NCBI GenBank assembly: GCA_905250125.1
Contig: CAJNOL010000044.1
Span: 248,001 to 312,000 of the forward strand
From: Rotaria sordida
Lineage: Eukaryota > Rotifera > Eurotatoria > Philodinida > Philodinidae
Length of the DNA stretch: 64,000 nucleotides
Reading direction: 5' to 3'
Position numbers and translations under genes: made by a program. Position 1 is the first letter of the stretch. Every line of letters starts with the position of its first letter. The notes beneath the pieces are model-generated. The model had not been told where the DNA came from. It did not search any database and worked only from the letters and a program-made list of their open reading frames with translations. Shown here piece by piece: positions 49,743 through 62,838 of the stretch.

Positions 49743-51024
49743 TTCATGAAAAATTTGATTCATCAAAGCAACAAAAACGAATACAGTGATACATTGACGA
49801 GTGAAGTAAATACGCTTATTTTTCAGTGGTTATTTCTAATTGTACTATGTAAATATTTTTTAGAACAGGCCCTAATATTAAGATTTATATATATATATAT
49901 ATGTTCAGAATCAGGTTAATATGAATAATTGTGTCGTATAAATATCATGCTGGTCATTTTTAAAAAATGAATGGATGATGCTAGTTTTCTTATTTTTTCG
50001 TAATGGAGGAGTGTTATAGAGATGACGTGGAACCACTGAAATATGTAGACATGTCTCTTATCAGAACTAATGAAACAACGATTGCTCCTGATTTTGTTGT
50101 GAATAATATGAAAAGAATCAAAAAAATGAAAAATAGCCATAATAAAAATGCTATAGAAAAACATTGAAAGTTATGTCTAATTTTTCTGTGCAATTATTTT
50201 TGTTTTTATTTGATTCAATTCCGACAAGCAACAATTAAACTTCTGTGTTCTCTGGTATTTCTCTATACTTTCTTGTGCTTCTTCATACTTTTCAATACTT
50301 CTTCGTACTTCTATCTACTTCGATATTGATCTTTGTTTTTGTATCATTCCTAGGTTATTTAAATGCTGGTGTTATCACATCGATTTTTATTAGTGATGCT
50401 TAAATAATACTTAAAACTCATGTATAATATAAAATCATATAGAATCCATTAGACAGTAGAACACCAAACACAATAAAGCGTAGCTTAATAGATATAGAAA
50501 TGTACTACATTTCTTCGTAAAAGCAATCTAGTCATTTTTCTGTAAAATATGTAAGCTCTATTAATCTGTAGTTTATAACATAGTGTCGAATAAAAATATA
50601 AGAACAGCATACATAAATAATTTTAAAAAAGACAAGATGTACATAAATATCGAAAAAGTGTTTTTTCACTAGAGAATTCGAAAACGGCAAATACACAATA
50701 AAAATAAATGTCTCTCAAAAATACGAAAAAAAAATTTAAATACGGCTTTTCTTTAGTTTTTGAGATGATGATAATTCTAATGATAACTAACTATGCTTCT
50801 GAGAGTTTGTTTGAGATATAGTTGTTTGTGTACTTAAAGAAAAACCAGATATAATTGATGATGCATCAGTTGAAACAAAAACAGAAACTTGCATAATATA
50901 TGGGTATTAAATTTATGGTGGTGTTAATTTGACAGCAGTTGATGACAATAAACTACCTGTTGATTGTTGAAAGTCGAGCGTTTTCTTGTTCTTCGTTAGT
51001 TATTTTCATTGATTTAGTATGGCT
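49743..51024. other. Intergenic, no gene seen
   Basis: 1.3 kb, AT-rich. A TA microsatellite lies near 49889-49902 and a TACTTCT-type short repeat near 50270-50320. A brief coding-like stretch near 50820-50900 has no recognised family. Confidence 0.45.
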
Positions 51025-51032
51025 ACAAATTG

Positions 51033-52412
51033 CAAGGGGGAAACGACTGACTTAAGTGACTTTTAAATCATAAAAGTCAAAATAAAGTCACGAAAGTCAA
51101 AAAAGTCCAAAAAGTCATGAAAATCATAACTAATCCTTTTAGACCGGATGTTTCCATTCTAAAACATTTTGTCCTATAGGGGTACGGCATTTTTGAAATA
51201 ACCGGCTGGAAGAGCTAAAGTAACATTAATAAAGAGCAAAAAATAACGAATTTTTGTCAAGAGAGAAACGACTGACTTAAGTCAGTTTAAAGTCATGTTA
51301 AGTCAAGTAAGTCACTTTAAGCCAGTTAAGTCAAGAGAGTCATTTTAAGTCAAAAGAAGTCAAGAAAGTCAAGAAAAATATCTGTAAAGGATCATTAATA
51401 AAGAATAAAAAGCTGTGATTTTTTTTCAATCTCAATGACACATACTCCAAATTTTTGTTTACTTTTTTTTCAAAGACATACGCATATAAAACAGACGAAA
51501 CGAACAGACATATATATATTGCAGGCAAAGTTGGCATATCATTTTCAGAACTTCAGAGCTAACAAAAGACACAATAACGCAAACACAAATGGAATTAAGA
51601 ATGATGGTAAGAATGAAAGAGAAGATCTGAGTGACAGAGTAGAAGTAATTATAGTGTGTGTAAAGGATTCTTAGCGAAGATTAGTTTTTCAGTAAGATTA
51701 TGATGTTATGCAATTATTCAGTCTGATTTTATCCTCAACTTTACTACACTTATTGAGATCTCTCATCTTCACTCAGATTTCGGTCCTCGGCATCACCATC
51801 ATTCGTGATGACGAGAGATAAACGAGATCAAAAAATTAAAGAGTTGTCAAGACCAAAACATAAAAAGTTACTGGAACCAGACTGGAACCACGAACAGGAA
51901 AACAAAGCTTTTGTTAAATTTTTCTTAATTTTTAGCAAACTAAGTCGTAAATTACATCATTTTCTTAATAAAATTGATCACATGAATAGTTGTTAGTTTA
52001 TAAATTCCAAGGTCCTAATAGTAAAGTTTCAAGATTGTGATGTTTTCTGAGGCATGCTTTAAGTTATGGAAAACCTAATTATACGATTGGATAGAGATCA
52101 TCGAATTGTACTTGAGATAAGAATAATAACATTGGAACAAGTTTCTGAATAAATCCTACCCGTAAATAGTCGAATTTGGATTTAACTTCACCTACGTTTT
52201 CAACAGATTATGAGAGCGATGAGAGCAGAGATTGAAATTATGATTGTGTTCGCTGTTTATAAAGCTGAAGGGTGCCAATATTGAAAGTAACATTCGAATA
52301 TAGCAAGATATATTGGTTTTAAGATAAATGACTTTCATGACTTTTAAAGTCATCAAAGTCATTTTTAAGTCAATTAAGTCAAAAAAGTCAAAAGTCAGTC
52401 GTTTCCCCCTTG
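51033..52412. mobile_element. Non-autonomous hAT-type DNA transposon
   Basis: The termini CAAGGGGGAAACGACTGACT (left) and the same 19-20 bp inverted at the right end are flanked by the identical octamer ACAAATTG at 51025-51032 and 52413-52420. An 8-bp target duplication is diagnostic of the hAT superfamily (or relatives such as P/Kolobok-like elements with 8 bp). The subterminal ~100 bp on both sides are built from AAGTCA/AAAGTCA repeats, which also recur inside at 51265-51385. Length is 1380 bp. No transposase is recognisable, so it depends on a partner in trans. The perfect target duplication suggests fairly recent insertion. Confidence 0.88.
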
Positions 52413-52420
52413 ACAAATTG

Positions 52421-52783
52421 TCACACGCCAATGTTTTTGAAAGTTAGAGAGCTGTTTGTTTTCATTTTTTATTACTAATATTATTATTCAGCTTCAATTA
52501 CATTTTACACTGACTTCAAGCTCATTTTTTGTATTATATACAACATTTAAAAAAATCTTTTCCTTCGTCCTAAATCAAATATGTCAAGCAGAAAGTCATG
52601 CTTATGATCTACACACTATTGTTTTAATAAATTAAGGAAATATCTTGTATGTTCGTCGATTGATTTTAATAGTCCATGATTAAATGATGAAGCTATTGGG
52701 TGTACTGCTGATATAATGGTTATAACTGATGCTACCGAAAATGATGGTGATAATAAAATATTCAATGGAGCAGTTGTTACTGT
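52421..52783. other. Intergenic, no gene seen
   Basis: About 360 bp. The stretch 52690-52780 is open and coding-like on + (MVITDATENDGDNK) but isolated; possibly debris of a gene interrupted by the transposons. Confidence 0.35.
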
Positions 52784-53384
52784 TATCAAAATTTTAAAAG
52801 AAGGCCATCAGGCAAAATGCTTATAACTTTTTAACAAAGATAGCTAGAACTCTGCGATTTTCATTAATCGAAAGAGGAGACAGGGAACGCCTTTTCTCCA
52901 ATATTGTATAAGACGAAATCATTTTAAAATCAGACATTTCTACAAAACATCGAAAAAATATATAAAAACCGATCTGTCATTTAGGCAAAATTTTTGACAA
53001 AAAGTGAGAAATTATGCTTAAAAGTTAAAATAATTCCATAGTTTTCGTGCGATTGAATAGACGATTTTATTTGTTTAACATTAGGAGGTGGAAAAATAAT
53101 CATTTGAATTATATCTTGAACTATAGATCTGAAGTCCCTGTATCTAGATCAGATGTTAAAACCAAAATTTCATCGGAATGACAGATTGTTTTCACGCTTT
53201 TTTTGTAATGTTTTGCAGATATGACTGATTTTAAAATGATTTCGTCTTATACAATATTGGAAAGAAAGGCGTTCCCTTGTCTTCTCTTTCGAATGATGAA
53301 AACCACAAGGCTCTAGCTATCTTCGTTAAAAAGTTATAAGCATCATACCCGATGGCCTCCTTTTAAAATTCCGATAATAGTCCG
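52784..53384. mobile_element. Foldback MITE, younger copy of the 22.5-kb family
   Basis: The ends TTATCAAAATTTTAAAAGAA (left) and TTATCGGAATTTTAAAAGGA (reverse strand of right end) lead into arms of ~150 bp. CTTATAACTTTTTAACAAAG pairs with its complement near 53318-53338, and TATAAGACGAAATCATTTT pairs with the block near 53232-53252. The centre carries the ATAGATCTGAAGT motif shared with 22481-22870. About 600 bp, non-coding. Confidence 0.85.
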
Positions 53385-53509
53385 AAATCATTTGTAGTCC
53401 ACAGCTCGCGTCTTGTCTGCTTTACCAGCGACAGTCATTCTGTTTGTTATGTCTAGTCTTTCTGAGAACAAAACTATCCATGTGATACTGTTCTGATGCC
53501 CGTCGAAAA

Positions 53510-53710
53510 GCAGTGTTAAAGGTGATAGGTGGAGTATGAGGTAAGTATAGATGTATGTGTGGGAGTGGTTGTGGATAGGTGCGACGCAGGTATGAGTGTG
53601 AGGTGAGGCTAGATGTGAGTTTAGGTGTCGATCTTCTCTTCGCACACACCCATAGTCGAAACTACAACCACAGTCACACCCTCACACCTACACTCACAGC
53701 CACACCCTGC
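53510..53710. repeat. G/T-rich to C/A-rich inverted minisatellite
   Basis: The left half (53515-53635) is a run of GTGAG/GTGTGGG/TAGGTG-like units. The right half (53641-53710) is the complementary CACACC/CTCACAC composition, with the switch near 53638. The halves pair loosely. It is G-rich in the manner of telomere-like repeats but irregular. Confidence 0.5.
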
Positions 53711-56700
53711 AACTTTATTTTATCCTTTATTTTATAACAATATAAAGAATGAATTTACTTTTAGAGTTTCTTATGGTATGCATGTGTTTCATATAATGAC
53801 CTATTTTATTTCAATCTGAGTTTAAAACAAATAAAAGGGGAATCAATTCCGAATTGAAATATGAGTCTTTAGAATTGATATGATATTACATAAATTCTAC
53901 AGATCTGCAAAACCCGCATCCTATAATAATAGAAGGTATATAAGGTACAATATATCATTTACATTCTAGAGTATATGGACAAGTTATGAAGATAAGGTTA
54001 AGGATGAGAAGATGAGGATGCTTAGATTATGATGAAGATGTTTCGTTGTTTGGTTTATTTAGATGTAAGATGTTTCGTCCATGATATTTTAAGAAACGCA
54101 TCGCTTGTTTTTAGAGCTACTAAATCCTTGCTATTCTGAAAAAAGAGATATTTTTTTTTTCAAAATTCAATTTGAAATGAGAAAGATCATCGAGTCATGT
54201 AGTTTAGCGGTTGTCATGCTTGTCTTCAAAGTGTAAGTCATAGTAAAAAGTAAACATAATGATAGTACTTTAACTGAATATTAATCAACAAGAGTTTTAT
54301 CAAATGTTTATCAAATGAAAAGAGTTAGAAATCAAAAATATTTTTTTATATTTACCATATTATAAACTAGAGAATAGATCGTGGTTTTTTGTAATCTAAT
54401 ATCGGTTATCGACACAAACTAACAATATAGATTTAAAATTCTCATCAAGTTTATTGGAGAAAGTGAGGGACAAAAATTTAAGGCACCTATTCTATTGAAG
54501 ATTTTTTTTTCAAAATAATTTGTTGAAGCCGTATTCAAATAATGATTTCTGTAGCTCTAGGATTGAGGAGGGAGAGTGTGAGGAGGATCCCGAGACAGTC
54601 AAGATTGTGGGATGGAAAATTCTTTTTGCATCAGATTTGATATTAATCTTTCTTTTGTAAACTAAAATGTAGCAATTTTTCGCAAAGCGAAAATTTGTTG
54701 CAACATTCTTAAAAAATTCGACTTTCTCTGGCAAATTTTTACGAAGAGAACCCGTATCCAATGTAAAAAACATTCTCAATACTTTTGTTGTCGAAGGCGA
54801 CCACACTGGCGATGATTATTCTAAATTAGGCTATTTCAAAGGAAAAATTGACTAAAGTAGGAAGTTTTTCTAACCAAACTGCGGATACACAATTGTTATT
54901 TTTTGCGAAACGAATCCTTTTTTTCAGACTCATGAAAAACTCTTCTTTTCCTTATGTTTTTCGAAAAGAAAAAGTGTTGCAATAGATCTTAGCAATCTCG
55001 CCGCCAAAGACAGTCATGCTAGTGGATAACTTTTCAAAAATGACGCTCTTCAGAAAGAAGACAGCAGTAAAATTGCCATAAAACTAGACAAATCACATAT
55101 TTTTAGGTCGAGTACGCTCACGTGGTTACTTTTTCGTGAACCGAAAAATTTTAACATCTCTTCAGAATTTTCTAGCAAAAATCATCATTTGAGCGTGGAT
55201 GTCGAGTAAAAAAATAGCTGATGTCTTCAACTTGCCATGTAATTCTATGTTGTTCATCGACGTTTCAATGACAGTTTCCAATTATTCGTGAAGGATCATT
55301 CCCCCGACTCTCTATCTCCACTCGGGACACTCCTGGGAGATATATGCAAAAATATCTCAATGGAATACTTTAAAAATTCTAAAAAATTTATCGACTTTGC
55401 TGACTACCAATGAATGATTTTCAATTAATGGGAAGGTGTACATTTCCTATACTGCTTCCATTTTCGCGAAACCTGCTCAAATGAACAAGTCAATATAATA
55501 CATTTGAACTCATGATAAGATATACTATCAACTACATTCAATATCTACCACATTATATTCTGAAAGTGCCATATATTGATTTTTTTATATTGGTTTCCCT
55601 AAAACAAGAGCTTCGATCATATTCATTTTTCATAGCTGCTATGAATGAGACTGATGTGTATATTAAATCATGTATAACTTTTATTTGTATCCATTAGAAA
55701 GCGCTTGAATGCATTCCTATTAGCTATAAATTTCGGTGTTTTATTTTTTTTGATTTTGTATGTATGAAGAAAACTTCGTTTGTATACAATTGATGTTTTA
55801 CTATCGTAAAATTTTCTTTGCATCAACAATTCTTTATCAGCATGCAACAAAACTGATCTGTATGTAATACTGTGAAACATAAATTACATCTAGTTTTGTC
55901 ATTAATTCTCCAGTACCACGTTGATATGCTTATTCTTTCTGTTGAGATCGTAGATGATTAGATATTTTTAAGTAATGATAACATTTACTTTTGGTCTTCT
56001 AATCGACCTTTTTCAATTTATGCTTGAAATTAAGATTACTATAAGTATATTATTTTCTCATTGTACGTTCTCTGTATAAGGGAATAGTAAAGTTATAAAA
56101 TGAGAATTATTAAGTAAATGAAGATTTCTAGTCTGTATTATTGTTGACATTTATTGCCCAAAAATAAGAATATGTGTCGCTGTCTATCTGAACAAAAGAA
56201 AAACATAATAATATGAATGAAACTACAGAAATACATTTTAGAAAAACTTAGTAAAATAGATACCGATATAAATATATAGTATTTCAGATTGCAATAGGAA
56301 ACAACTTAATTTCATCAAGATGAATTTAAACATATTCTGAGAAAATGATTGATGGAAGAAAATTGTGAAAAAAAAGCGAAACTGAGTGGAATTCATCTAT
56401 CGAGGTAGAAAATATTCTTATATAATTAATCGCGTGCTTGAATAAGTATTGAAATCAAGAAAAAACAGAAACTACTACAAAAAAAACTATATTCAACATA
56501 ACTTGAAACGTAACTTGCAATAATTTTGTTTTCAGTTATCATTAATCAAATAAAGTATATACTTACCGTTTTGAACAAGTCGAAAAAAACAAATATAATA
56601 ATAATTAAAATAAAAAGTTAAGATTCAGATCTTTAATAAAGATCATAAGAGATATTTTCACTTTATTTAATATTTTTCAAATACAACCATATCATAGTCT

Positions 56701-56797
56701 ACTAGGAATTTTTGTTCATAAACAAAGAAGGTCTATCAAAACGTGCTAATAATATTAAATAGAGTGAACTTTTCACAAAAGAATATCGTAATCTGAT
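53711..56797. other. Long stretch without a supported gene
   Basis: 3.1 kb. GC content rises locally between 54.5 and 55.4 kb. The open frame 54510-54806 on - has no recognised family. No transposon ends were identified. The 3' UTR of the coiled-coil gene would begin at the right edge. Confidence 0.5.
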
Positions 56798-59700
56798 CTA
56801 ATGCTGTTTAATATCTACAACGGTTGTTCGTTCTTTTCTTGAACGTCGTGATTCACTTGTTTCTTGTACTTTAAAATCTCGTTCTGGAATCATATCTTCT
56901 TCATGTTTAATAACGACTTCACGTCCATGTGTTAATAAATTTTTCATATCATTTAATACTTGATTAATTTGTTTAGTTACTCCTAACGATTGAATATTTA
57001 ACTGTTGTTGATTTTCATTTTCTTTTGGTGTTGGTGTTGATGTTGCTCGACGAGTTATTACATTTTCTATTGTTTCATCTTCCTAAAGAATCGAAAAAAT
57101 TAAGTTTTTTTTTTAATTATAACAAATCTATAGATTTTACATCCTGTTCATTTAATGGAAAAAAACGAATACTTTCATGCGAATAACTCTTTGATATACG
57201 ATGCGATTCATCATTAATTGTTCCTTTGTCCTCAAAAAAAAAAACAAATTCATAGAAATAAAATTACAAAAAATAAATTTTACTTTTTGTGATTTATTAT
57301 TTTGACGTTGTAACGTGTTTAAATTAAATTGTAATTGATTGATTGTTTTTTTATCATATCCATCACGAATAACTATTTGTTTTAGTGTATCATTTTCAGT
57401 TTGAAATACTTCCAAAAGAAAAAAAAGAATTATTTATTAATAAATTAGAAAACAAATTTTTTTACATTGTCTTTCATGTTTTAATTGATCACTTTGTATT
57501 TGTTTTTCTTTTACTGTCATTTCAAATAATTGTTTCATTGATTGTAATTCTTGTTCATAACGTTTCATTGCTTCACGTTTTGTTTGTAATTCCTTTCAAA
57601 AAAATAAAATCAAATAATTTCAAGAAGTAAAAAAAAAAGAATTTTCTTTTTTACATTTGCTAACATTTGGTTTTCAGCTTTTAATGTTTCATATTTAACT
57701 TGTAAATCTCTTGAATGTTGTTTATTTAAACTACATTCATGTTCTAATTGATTATTTGTATTTGTTATTTGAAGTAATTTTGAACGATAATCTTGTATTT
57801 CAATTTTTATTTTTTGACTTTCATTTAAAAGCTGTTCATTAAAATCTTTTAATTGTTCTTCATTTGTTTTATGATTAGCTACTTCTGTACTATGTTGTTT
57901 TATTATACCAGTTAACATATTTGTTTGAAGTAATAATGCTTGATATTTATTACTTATATCATTATGAGCAGTTTCATATTGTTTGTTATGATTAATAAGA
58001 TGACGAATACGATCAGATAAATGATTATCTTCTAAAATATATGCATGATCTAAATCTTCATGAATTGAATCAAGTTGTTTTTTGAAATTTTCAAAATGAG
58101 AAATTTTTGATGAGACAATCGTTGACATTTCATCAAGTGTTAACTAGAAATAAAAGAAAAGAGTTGAAAAAAAAAAACGAATCGTTTTGTGATTCTTACA
58201 TTTGATGAATTATTTTCAGGTGAAATTAATGAAAACCATTGTTGTAGTTCAGATCCAAAATGTTCACATTCAGCTAATTTAGGTAATGTTGATGCTAATT
58301 TTTGAGATAATTCTATACATTCATTTGCTTTAGTTGTTATTGTTTGTTGTAAACGTTGAATTTGAAGCTAGAAAGAAATATGTTCTCTAATAAAATAAAA
58401 TAATTTGATGTTTACTTGTAAATTTGATGTTTGTGTAAGAAGATCATGATTTTCTTTCATTTTAATTTGATTATTTTGTTCTATTTGTTTATTACGTGCT
58501 TGTAATGTTTCGAAACTTTGTTGAAAATGTTCAATCTAAATGATAAATGGATATATATATATATATGAAATTGAATGAGAATCCTAATTTCATGAATCCA
58601 TAGAAAAAGACAGTATTGAAAAGTTTCGATCAATTAATTCGAACAGAAATCTATATGCGAATTCATTTGTTTCGGACCAATCTTTTGAAACAACATATGC
58701 ACTTTAAGATATATCGAAAGTTTTTCTTAACTTTCTTATTTTTTCAGAGAAACTCATTAAATTCGAACGTCCGAAATATTTATAACAGAGTTAGAGGTAT
58801 GCCCATAGATTGAAACAACATCTTTGTGAGAAACACACTAAATTGATGAAGGAAATAAGTTTTTGAATCAATAAGGAAAGCTCTTTATATTTAATTTCTG
58901 CTAATGTTAATATACAGGTGATCATTCGTTTTATATTTTTGTGCTGGTCCCAGGAGAAGTTCGACAGATTCGGATTTCTGATAGTATTCTGTGTCGCCAA
59001 AAATTACAAAATGAAAAAAAAATCGAGCAACTGACTACATCGAGATGATTATAATGATAATCAGACGTTTTCTATCAATGACTACTGCTTATATATAACT
59101 AATACAGAAACAAAACCTTGAAATGCATCGTCAACTATCCAGTCGAACGCGAAAGTTAAAAAAAACGCATGTAACTGCATATACATGCATTTTATTATAG
59201 CTTGCAACAAAATTCTAGAATAACTGGAAAATGAAGTCTATATAGTAACCACGCATGAATACATAGTAGTCTTCTCTAGAGATAAAATACGAGCATGGGC
59301 TGTTTTATAAGACGAACTTCTTCACTATTCGACTGTCTACTTACATTAGAAGTACAATCAAATCTGAAGGATATTATGATGGTTCAATAACTATTAGATA
59401 ATCTCACATGAATAGGCAGGAATATTATATGTGAGTGTTTACAAGGATTAGAGCCATACATGATCTAGCATGAAGTTTTGTGTTTGACTGGAATATGAAA
59501 TTTTTTTCTTCATATACTTGAGATCAATGTGTGAAATGTAAAATAAAAATATTTTTCAATTTACTTTTAGATGAAGTGCATGTTGACTTGCTGCTTGTTC
59601 AGTTTCATTTCTAGCCAATCGTTCATTGAGTTCATGAATTAATTCATCTTTTACTCGAAGTTTTTTTTCATAGGCTTCCCTAAAAATGAAATATTGTTTA

Positions 59701-60618
59701 AAATAGAAAACAAAAAATAAACGAATAATTTACCTTAATGTTAATATTTCAACTTTATAATTATCTAATGAATGACCAATTTTTAATGATTCTTCACGTT
59801 GTTTAGCTAAACGTTTTTCATAAGTTTGTCGAAGAGATATTGTACTTAAGAAATAAATCTATTTTTTTTTTGTTTTGCATAGAACATATATATCAAAATA
59901 ATTACTTTTTTTCAAATGCTTCAGTTAATTGTGAAACAACGTGTTTATTTTCATTTAAAATATGCTCTTGTTGTTCATTTAACTAAATCAATTTGATGAA
60001 ATTCATAACGAAATATTCCAAAAAAACAAATAGCAAAGAAAAGAATCTTACATCATTAATTCTTCGTTTAGCATGATTTATTTCACCTTCATAATCACGT
60101 AAACATTGTGTAATTCCAATAGAAAGACGTGTATATGAATCCGATGATGTATTCTCATCATTCGGTGGTAAATAAGATTTTTCTTTAATATAAGAAAAAA
60201 TAAACAATTTTAAAAAGTAAATTTTCAAACCTCGTTTTTTTTCTTCTTTTATAATTAATTGTTTAAGTGTTTCAAAAAATAAATTTAATGATGGTGATGA
60301 TGACATAGTTTCAAGTTCTATTCTTGATGATTTTCTTTGAACAATACTTCTCATTGTTGATGGTATTGCAAGAATATTTGATGTTTCTGGTAATGCTTGT
60401 AATTGTTGACCAATTAAAAGAAATCTATTCATATAACTTTCACTTAAACTTCGAATTTTTCGTTCATTTTCACGCATTAAATTTGTTATTTTTGATGAAT
60501 GATCACTTTCATTATCAATACTAATCGATGATGTTGATGTCATATCATCATCATCATCATCATTCGAATCGACCAGAGTTTTTATTCGTACTAATTGTTG
60601 ATCATGTTGTTTTTTCAT
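56798..60618 (-). CDS. Long coiled-coil protein, 741 aa
   Basis: Twelve exons keep one frame: 60231-60618, 60052-60182, 59906-59982, 59734-59844, 59565-59679, 58416-58535, 58200-58367, 57655-58143, 57466-57592, 57284-57408, 57141-57230 and 56798-57082. The N-terminus (MKKQHDQQLVRIKTLV) is followed by an Asp run and a Ser-rich segment. Residues ~170-620 are almost continuous heptad coiled coil (for example EKRLAKQREESLKIGHSLDN, RELQVKYETLK-type stretches). The C-terminal ~100 residues are polar with TRRATSTPTPKEN and basic RRSRKER. No enzyme domain, TM or signal peptide is present. The layout suits a centrosomal, cytoskeletal or ciliary scaffold, but no orthologue is recognised. The intron 58536-59564 is exceptional at 1.03 kb; no element was recognised in it. 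Confidence 0.7.
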
Positions 60619-60844
60619 GGTTTTCTTTTTTATTCAAATAATTGAACAACTTTCAGTAGAATATTATTCGCCATTATCAAAATATGAAACTATAGTAATA
60701 AGGAGGTTTTCTTTTCTTTCAAAGGAAAAAACATATGTAACTGGTTCCAATTTATGACCAATCAAATGGCAACAAGACAAGTTAATAATCAAGACATTCA
60801 TTCATTCTTAAAGAAAATTTAGCTACATAATTTATCTCATCAAA
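60619..60844. promoter_or_regulatory. Compact divergent promoter region
   Basis: Only 226 bp separate the start codons of the coiled-coil gene (-) and HCCS (+), so both promoters must lie here. A splice acceptor (gaaaatttag, ending about 60821) precedes the HCCS ATG by ~23 nt, consistent with a trans-spliced or leader-intron 5' end. Confidence 0.55.
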
Positions 60845-61835
60845 ATGGGTGCCCAAACTTCATCCGTTACTTCTAATCAAGGATTGAATGATAATATTAA
60901 ACCACCAACTGATACTCAACATTCAACAGCTAAAGGTTCAGTAGATCAATGTCCTCATTTTCAACAACAATCAAGTCAAAAAACACCTTATGTCAGTGAA
61001 TGTCCTATGTCAGGTTCAGTGGGTAATAGTGATGTTAATCCATTAAATATGATGCCACCAGCTAATCAAATGCCAGCACCTGATCAACCATTTCCATTAT
61101 CAACAACACGTATTACTTCAAGTATCCCAAAAGTAGCTGAAAAAGAGGAAAATTGGGTAAGACGTTTCTTTTATTTTGTTTGATTTCTAATTAGTTTTGA
61201 AAAAAAAATGAAAATTTCATTTAGGTTTATCCATCTCCACAAATGTTTTGGAATGCAATGTTACGTAAAGGTTGGCGTTGGCAAGATGATGCATTAGCAC
61301 CAGCTGATATGGAAAATATTGTTCGAATGCACAATATTAATAATGAACTTGCTTGGTTAGAAGTATTAAAATGGGAAGCATTACATGCAAATGAATGTAT
61401 GAATCCTCGTCTTCAATCATTTGGTGGAAAAGCTAAAGATTATTCACCTCGTGCTCGAATTCGAAATTGGTTAGGTTATAAACTACCATTTGATCGACAT
61501 GATTGGATTGTTGACCGATGTGGAAAACGTGTGAGATGTAAGTTCTTTATTTTTTTAGTTTCTAAATTTAAAATGGCAGGTTTTTGTTAATAGATATTAT
61601 TGATTATTATGATTCAGAACACGTTGATCATGATACATTAACTTTTACAATCTTAGATGTTCGACCAGCATTTGATTCATTTGGTGCTGTTTGGGATCGT
61701 ACGCGTGCTGCATGGTGGCGATGGACAGTACGAGAAAACTATGATGCAACAGAAGCAAATACACGTAATGAATTAATCAAAACAGCTAAACGTGAACTTG
61801 ATAATAAAAAAGAAACATTAAGGCCTTCTCAATAA
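60845..61835 (+). CDS. HCCS: Holocytochrome c-type synthase (heme lyase)
   Basis: Mitochondrial intermembrane-space enzyme that attaches heme covalently to the CXXCH motif of cytochrome c (and c1 in animals). Exons 60845-61156, 61225-61537 and 61594-61835 encode 288 aa. Two N-terminal Cys-Pro heme-regulatory motifs are present (C36-P37 and C53-P54), then the family signature [20 protein letters not shown]. The catalytic core follows: [34 protein letters not shown] (contains the His equivalent to human His154 heme ligand), [20 protein letters not shown] and DVRPAFDS...AWWRW. Length and motif order match animal HCCS. First gene of a three-gene plus-strand cluster. Confidence 0.97.
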
Positions 61836-61989
61836 ATAATTCTTCGTTAGTTTGATTTTTCTCACTCAGTTCCATGTGTGTGTGTGTGTTTCAGTTATAT
61901 AGTTCTATCACTGAAGAAATTCATGTTAGAAAAGAGAAAACCTTTTTTTTTTACCATTGTTTTATTATTATTATTTGTAGATTAAATAG

Positions 61990-62748
61990 ATGTCGAAACG
62001 ACAGATGGTGAATTAATATTTTAATTTAGAGAAACAAGAAGAAAGATTTTATTGAATTTAGAAAAACAAGAATGAACAACGATTTATTGACACATGTATA
62101 AGAAGATTAGAGAAAAATCGACGACAATCCGTTGATAATAATGACAGGTTTAATTGTTAATTAATATCAACAAAAAGAAAGAGTATAATATTGATAATGT
62201 TATTTTTAATAGGCCTCATGAATGGTATGATTTTTATTCACGTACAGATGAAGTACTTGTACCATCAAAATGGATTAGTCGTTTAGATGAAGCTAATGCA
62301 GTGAATAATCATTTTCAAGTAAATATTTTAAATAGGAAACACATTGTTTTTTATTCGACAACAACTGATCTTCTTTTTTTAGTATCTACGTGAAAAAATT
62401 GAACAAGATTTTCCGAAGTAGAATTGAAGTTTTGGTTTTTTCTTGTATAGAAAGATAAATGATTTATTTTATTCTATGTTAGAGAACCTACGAAAATTGA
62501 TCATGAAGCATTATATTATTCATCAGCTTTACATAAAATGCGACAAAATGCATTTCATAAACGTCTTAATGAACATCAAATACGATGGGTATGAATCATT
62601 TCTTATATTCTTTTTAATAATACAATGATTTTTCTTTTAGCAACCTATCATGTTAATTGGTGAACTTGCATCATCATTGCCGAAACCTACAACAGATCCA
62701 ATTGAAATTGAAAAACGATTGTATATGTCTTTATTAAATAAAAAATAA
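61990..62748 (+). CDS. Unrecognised 152-aa protein, middle gene of HCCS-CDC26 cluster
   Basis: Six exons keep one frame: 61990-62007, 62062-62147, 62213-62318, 62383-62417, 62483-62588 and 62641-62748, all with GT..AG introns of 52-65 nt. The N-terminus is basic (KRQMKNKNEQRF, IRRLEKNRRQ), followed by RPHEWYDFYSRTDEVLVPSK, an amphipathic helix region, LHKMRQNAFHKRLNEHQIRW and PIMLIGELASSLPKP. The start at 61990 uses an 18-nt exon and is the least certain part; an acceptor (tatttgtag) precedes it by 9 nt. The gap from the HCCS stop is 154 bp. I do not recognise a family. No TM or signal peptide is seen. Confidence 0.65.
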
Positions 62749-62838
62749 TTAAAATTTTTTTTTTGTATATGTTTTTTAACATTTTTCTTTGTTTTGTTTT
62801 TGTAGATATTCTTTTTTTTCTTCAAAGATTAGTTGATA

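Noticed and set aside
51805-51996. Basic 63-codon open frame inside the hAT-type element
   Set aside because: Too short and without transposase motifs; most likely chance.
54510-54806. 98-codon open frame on the minus strand
   Set aside because: No domain, no exon partner and no start-region acceptor; not supported.
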